From: Isoetes taiwanensis
Lineage: Eukaryota; Streptophyta; Lycopodiopsida; Isoetales; Isoetaceae
DNA: 64,000 bases
Direction of reading: 5' to 3'
Assembly: GCA_021234155.1 (NCBI GenBank)
Contig: JAJEKV010000002.1
Coordinates: forward strand, 1,723,882 to 1,787,881
Made by a program: the position numbers and the translations under genes
The notes under the pieces: model-generated
Told to the model about the DNA's origin: nothing
Seen by the model: the letters and a program-made list of their open reading frames with translations, nothing else
Databases searched by the model: none
In this document: positions 59,171 through 64,000 of the stretch, in pieces
Position numbering within the stretch: the stretch's first letter is position 1
How the letters are laid out: each line of letters opens with the position of its first letter

Positions 59171-60291
59171 ATATCGTTGTGGTTATTTTTTGCCTCTATT
59201 GCAAAGCATTTGGGTAAGCAGCCTTTTCTCTTTCAAGATTTTTCTTGTGCAGCTTAACAATTGTGGTTATAAGATGAGAGAAGCTCTCACATCAAAGGGG
59301 TTTAGAAATATTTGCATAAAAATTTTTAACTTGTTCTAGTTTTTTTAAATATGTTACTATTATTTGTATCCTTGGCAAATATTTAGCGGTATTTTGTTTA
59401 TTTAGGATTGCTTATTGATAAAAAATTCCAGGGTATCTAAAGGATAGAAGCAGCACATTAACTGGCATGTTCTTTTCCCGAGTTGTTCCAGCGACAGTGC
59501 CCACTATTTCCTCTCTAAGTCTTCTAGTATAATGAACAAAAGACAGACATTGACCACCACCAGATTATCCTTTGAAATGGCCAGATTATTCTCATTCAAC
59601 ATATTCTCTTGATGATGACCCTAAAAAATGAACTTGTAGGGAGGTTCGCGAGGGACATGGTCTGGTACCAAGGAGACCATATTCGGTATTGCCCAGTGTT
59701 TGCAACCAGGAATCCTTCTTCTGGGTACTGCTTACTTATTACGCTCTCCCGAACCTGCCCCCAGAGCACTGGCCCTTGCAACCCTACAGCCGTAATAGAA
59801 GTAGCAATTTCCTTGCTTATATACCTCATAAACATTTTGACTATAAGTGTGTGGGATATTTAACATATGAGGTTCCCAAAATCTCAGTTATTCAAAAATT
59901 GGCCATTTTTTGGCTGATGGAAGTAGCAATGCGGGTGAGTCATATGCATTTGAAAAAATGCAGTTACCTGAATTTCATTCTAATAGAGATGCTTTGCTTA
60001 ATAGGTAGCTCCAGAGCTATAAAAATAAATACCTAAGAACTCATAACCCTGGCTATACTTGTATAGCTTGAGTTATCTGTATCTCATGAGTAAAGATCAT
60101 TATTAACCAGGATTACAAATTTCTGTTTCAGGTGAATATGCAGATCAGCCCTTTAGCTTCAAGAATGAAATGCCTAAAGTAAGAAAGCATGGGCTTCTAG
60201 TCAAATACTTGACGGAAAGATATTTTTTGTGCTATGTTTCTAGCAACGTACTGCAACTAATTGATGGTATTTCTTATTTGGATGCCCAGAC
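59171..60291. other. Spacer upstream of the HRD3-like locus
   Basis: Plus ORFs at 59609-59863 and 59689-60036 overlap each other in different frames and have no recognisable domain. Introns or 5' parts of the HRD3-like gene may lie here. Confidence 0.3.
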
Positions 60292-62460
60292 TAGGCTGAA
60301 CTTGAGGAGATAGCTGTTGTTGAAGCACTGCATGTTGCAGGGCGCCATCTCTGACAATTCTGAGAGATAACAGCGTGTAAAACATCTTCAAGCTCAGCAG
60401 TACGATTTTTAATCCATAGTTTTTGGTAATATGAGGTGCATCAGCTTATACTCATATCTTTTTAGGTGAAGAGGTTCAGTGTATTACACTTACAAATCTG
60501 AGGGATAGAAGCATTATATTTCGAAGTTACATGTTAATCTTTGTTGTTGTATCAATTGCATTATATTTGTAGGCTCATCCTGTTCTTCCACACTTCTACT
60601 TTGCATTTTGCAGCAAAATCTTGCAGCAAGAGCTGGATCTTACCCTTGCTCTTTGCCATCATGAGAGAAACAAAAAGAATGATGAGGTTTGTTTTTCCAT
60701 TTATGATTTTTATGTTTTTTGGAACTCCTTGCCATGTTTTGCAGTGTACTTAATATTTTTATTTCAAAATGCATTTTTTCTTTGTCATTAATCTTACACA
60801 TAAGAGCTCTGGACAATGTATGTTAGATTATGCTTATATCTGTAGCTTCATGGCTTATTAACAGATAGAAGGACTATGATGACACGTCTGCACTGGAGCA
60901 TGTAGTTGTTCAATAGAGGAATGCTCTTGCAAAAATGTTTGGGGACAATGTGAAATGATGAATTTTTGTTCCTTTATATAAGTCTTTCTAACAAACGATG
61001 CATTCTATGGTATAGGGGAAGCTTTGAAAGTAGAGCAAACAAGAGGACATGGTTTAGGCCTATGGATCTATATTCTGATGCCACTCAGATCTGATTGGAG
61101 AACCTTACAACCACCTTCAGGACCAAGGGGCCATGGATGTATCAAAGTGGTGCTTTAATTCAGTTGAGCCTAAAATGATGCAGTGTTAATAGGAAAATAG
61201 CATTCCACTGACCAATCGGATTAACTATGCTAAGAGCAGAAGAATGAAAAATGATGCAGAGGTAGGTTGTTTAATTTATTTGCTCCTAGCCCCGTTTTTT
61301 TACTTTTATTTGTTTTTGTCCCTTGTTATTATATCTTGCTATTGGCACAGGGAATGATCTGCTGCATTGTTTCCCACGGTTTTCCCTTATGTTTGATGCA
61401 CCCTTACACTGGATGTGAGTTGTCCTTCCATAAATATGGCCCTAAGAAAGAGAACGTATGATTTTTCTTGAGGAAACATGGCAAAGGAGATTTCTTGAAG
61501 TTTCAGAGCTTCAGTAGGATTAAGTTACAGAGGTTAAGCCTGGATTTTAAACAATTACAGAGATGAAGGTACTTGCATAGGGCAGTCAGGCTTTTGCACA
61601 GATACTAAGAGGTATCAGTGTGCTTCTAAATTTTGGCAGCATGAGCATGCTATTTTCCTTATTGGAGATCGTATTATGATGGTCAGATAGGCTTCTGAAA
61701 CAAACCATGAAAGTCCGTTTTTGTTGTAAAGAAATAATTAATCATTTGATGTTCCAAACTATTGGCTTCATTTTCCTTGTGTTTGCAGGGATTGATAATG
61801 ATTTGGAATGAGCTGCTGAAGCTTATCATGCTCATTTGGAACAAAATGCTCAGGCCATGTTTAAACTTGGGATACATGTATAAGCATGGGCGTGGTTTTA
61901 CTGTAGATTATCATTTTAGCCAAACGGATAATGAAACTGTTGAGACAGATCCAGCCACAGGAATGCCAGTTTTTCTTAGCGCTAATGGGTCTGGCTGTGT
62001 CAAGCGTTATCAAAATAGTTCTTTGGTAAATATATAAGCTGCCTTACATTATCATTTAATTGTTTGGAAATGTTTTTGCACCTTAGATGCTAAAATTAAG
62101 GTCATGCATTGTGTTTAAAGTAGTAACTTGAATATTGTTGCCCTTGTCTTTGAACAGGTAAAAGATATTGATATGCTTCTAATCATCAAAGAGCAGAAGC
62201 TGGTTACAGAACACGTCAATGGGAGAAGGCAATACTACATTCTTCAAGCTGATTGTCTGCTTACTCATGCTTTACATCTAAAATGTAAACTATCTCAGGT
62301 TTGTTACCATACAAATCCATTAGTGAAATCCAACTGTAGCAATTTGAGGGTTCAGGAAAGCCTCCAAAGGATGCAAAAGGTTTTAGCCCATCATTTGTTG
62401 TGAGGAATGTCTGCACTATTACTTCCATTTTCAGAATGTTTAAAGACCTCATTTGGTCAT
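60292..62460 (+). pseudogene. HRD3/SEL1L-like ERAD gene, decayed copy 1
   Basis: HRD3 anchors the HRD1 ubiquitin ligase in the ER membrane and receives misfolded glycoproteins through Sel1 repeats. Ordered exon relics: 60292-60345 (AELEEIAVVEALH), 60573-60686 (HPVLPHFYFA, ending HHERNKKNDE), 60872-60957 (DYDDTSALEHVVVQ then an in-frame TAG), about 61120-61175 (KGPWMYQSGAL), 61581-61690 (SGFCTDTKRYQCASKFW, AIFLIGDR), 61789-62025 (HLEQNAQAMFKLG across a frame break) and 62158-62298 (EGNTTFFKLIVCLLMLYI, the membrane helix). Order and motifs GPW, SGFCTD-x-x-R-x, AQAMFNLGYM and EGN(A/T)T match plant HRD3A. Several exons keep GT/AG borders, but stops and frameshifts make it a pseudogene. Confidence 0.75.
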
Positions 62461-62663
62461 CATCATTATTAAGGTATGATGATGGTATTGCTCATATATC
62501 CACTCAAGAGTATGCAAGGGGCATTTAAGTATTCTTTTATGTGTGGCCCAAACATGCATTATCTTTTAGCATATATTAACCAGGTGGATTTAAATGAGAC
62601 CATTTTTCTATATGTTGCAGAGGATTCATGGCAGAAGAAGAGAAAAGATGACACTTCTCAATA

Positions 62664-63447
62664 GCCATCAGGCTTTTGCACAGATACTGAGAGGTATCAG
62701 CATGCATACAAATTTTGGCGGCATGCATAATGGTGAATAATGAGTATGCTACTTTTCTTATTAGAGATGCGTATTATTATATGGTCAGATATGCTTCTAA
62801 AACAAAGCATGAGAAGTCCATTTTATTGTAAAAAACACACTAATCATTTGATGTTACAAACTGTTGGCTTCATTTTCCTCCTGTGTTTGCAGGGGTATTA
62901 GGAAAGTATTTGGAATGAACTGTTGAAGCTTATGCTCATGCTCATTTGCAACAGAATGTTCATGCCATGTTTAACTTGGGATACATGTATGAGCATGCGT
63001 GGTCTGGTCTGCCTGTAGATTATAATTTAGCCAAACAGATAATGAAGCTGTTGAGACAGATCCAGCCACAGGAATGCCAGTTTTCTTAGCTCTAATGGGT
63101 CTGGCTGTGTCAGCATTATTAGAATAGTTCTTTAGTAAAATATACCGCTTTTTATTATGATTTAAGTGTTTTGGAATGTTTTTGCTTTAAATAGGTCATT
63201 GTTTTGCCCTTGTCTTTGAACAAGTAAAAGCTATTGACATGCTTCAGTGGGCATCAAAGAGCAGAAGCTTGTTACGGAACGTTTCACTGAGAAGGCAATC
63301 TTTACATTGTTCATGCTGATTGTCTGCTCACTCATGCTTCTAAGTCTAAAATGTAGACTATGTCGGGTTTGTTACCATACAAATCCATTAGTGAAATCCA
63401 ATTGTAGCAATTTGAGGGTTCAAGAGGATGCAAAAGATTTTAGACCA
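62664..63447 (+). pseudogene. HRD3/SEL1L-like gene, partial copy 2
   Basis: Tandem repeat of the last three exons of copy 1: about 62664-62775 (SGFCTDTERYQHAYKFWRHA), 62892-63135 (HVHAMFNLGYMYEHA, then LPVDYNLAK, frame break, DPATGMPVF-like) and 63220-63366 (FTLFMLIVCSLMLLSLKCRL). Conservation is better than copy 1 in the Sel1 exon and worse at the exon ends. It is cut at 63447 by the insertion of the hairpin-headed element. The upstream exons of the gene are not repeated. Confidence 0.75.
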
Positions 63448-64000
63448 TCACTAGTAAATGAGTGCCCGGCGTTGCCGGGCTAATGTCCTGGCTTGTGTTT
63501 CTTACTTGTATATACCTACAACTTCTAAGGACATCACAAGTTGATGCTTGCAAAAATGGACATAATTTACTTATGTAAATATTTTTGTCGTCAATTTCTA
63601 ACAACAGTATCATAGGTAGGGATGTGTATTAGTTTGGGTTTCTAGTAATAGCTGTAAGTGGGTAAATACTATCGTGTTTAGGTGGGATATGTGTTAATGT
63701 AGCAATTTGGAGCATTTTGTCATAATATCTCGATCAATGTCATTGGTGTCGATGTGCATGCGTAGGTCTGCATGCTTTTCTAGAGATGTTGCAATAACAC
63801 AATTGGAGTGAAAGTTTAGTATGCCTCTTTTATAAATAAGACATATATGCATGGTCGCTATTAACCACTCAATCCGTTATGGTCATATAAAGCTTTCATA
63901 ATCGTTCATTACACAAATTTTGATGGGTATAATGCATGTGAATCCCAGTCATTCTGGTGTGTGGATATAGGTCATTGGGCGTGTGCACTACATTAACATA
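63448..64000 (+). mobile_element. Hairpin-headed dispersed element, copy 2, runs off the window
   Basis: Starts A|TCACTAGTAAATGAG and hairpin GCCCGGCGTTGCCGGGC (63464-63480), then follows copy 1 (39139) for at least 200 bp. The two uninterrupted HRD3-like copies (55485 and 62388) read ccatcatttgt at this place, so the left border falls within ccatca. The A|TC reading is one of two placements that fit. Confidence 0.6.

Overview
This is a stretch of eukaryotic nuclear DNA, almost certainly from a land plant. Spliced genes are few and small, their introns have GT/AG borders, and most of the sequence is decayed transposable elements. Two land-plant element signatures are clear: a primer-binding site for plant initiator-Met tRNA, and TRIM-type miniature LTR elements. 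The transposase relic at the left edge, the Pif1/Helitron-type helicase fragment and the GIY-YIG gene made me think of a seed-free plant such as a fern or lycophyte. That placement is an inference and I cannot prove it here.

Layout. 1-3.4 kb: degenerate transposase-like pseudogene (+). 3.4-9.9 kb: mostly featureless, with tandem repeats, a two-exon gene fragment and a 552-bp fold-back MITE. 10-10.9 kb: frameshifted Myb/SANT-like gene. 14.2-14.7 kb: a TRIM. 17.7 kb: a LINE 3' end. 24.2-25.7 kb: one end of an LTR retrotransposon (-). 25.7-30 kb: a broken LINE (-) with two related MITEs, one inserted inside it. 31.77-32.44 kb: an intact three-exon prefoldin subunit 4 gene (-), the clearest functional gene. 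33.9-34.66 kb: the tail of a different LINE (+). 34.8-36.4 kb: an unidentified spliced gene (-). 37.7-38.2 kb: an array of palindromic hairpin repeats. 38.55-38.99 kb: a MITE with a perfect 9-bp target duplication. 39.14 and 63.45 kb: two copies of an element whose 5' end carries a strong GC hairpin. 47.8-48.1 kb: fragment resembling TARBP1/TRM3. 48.66-49.86 kb: GIY-YIG domain gene (-). 49.9-50.6 kb: helicase fragment. 52.0-52.74 kb: a tandem TRIM array of three LTRs and two internal domains. 53.9-63.45 kb: nested duplications holding three copies of a minus-strand gene fragment and three copies of the C-terminal end of an HRD3/SEL1L-like ERAD gene.

How it fits together. I see no operon-like or defence-like system. 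The window reads as gene-poor, repeat-rich plant DNA in which real genes (prefoldin 4, the 35-kb gene, the GIY-YIG gene) sit among transposon layers. The most interesting signals are structural. They are the TRIM array, the hairpin array, the MITEs that share an internal palindrome despite different termini, an element insertion whose empty site is preserved twice in the same window, and a recurring loss of the middle base of CAG/CTG between repeat copies. The last may be a sequencing artefact of methylated DNA or a real mutational bias.
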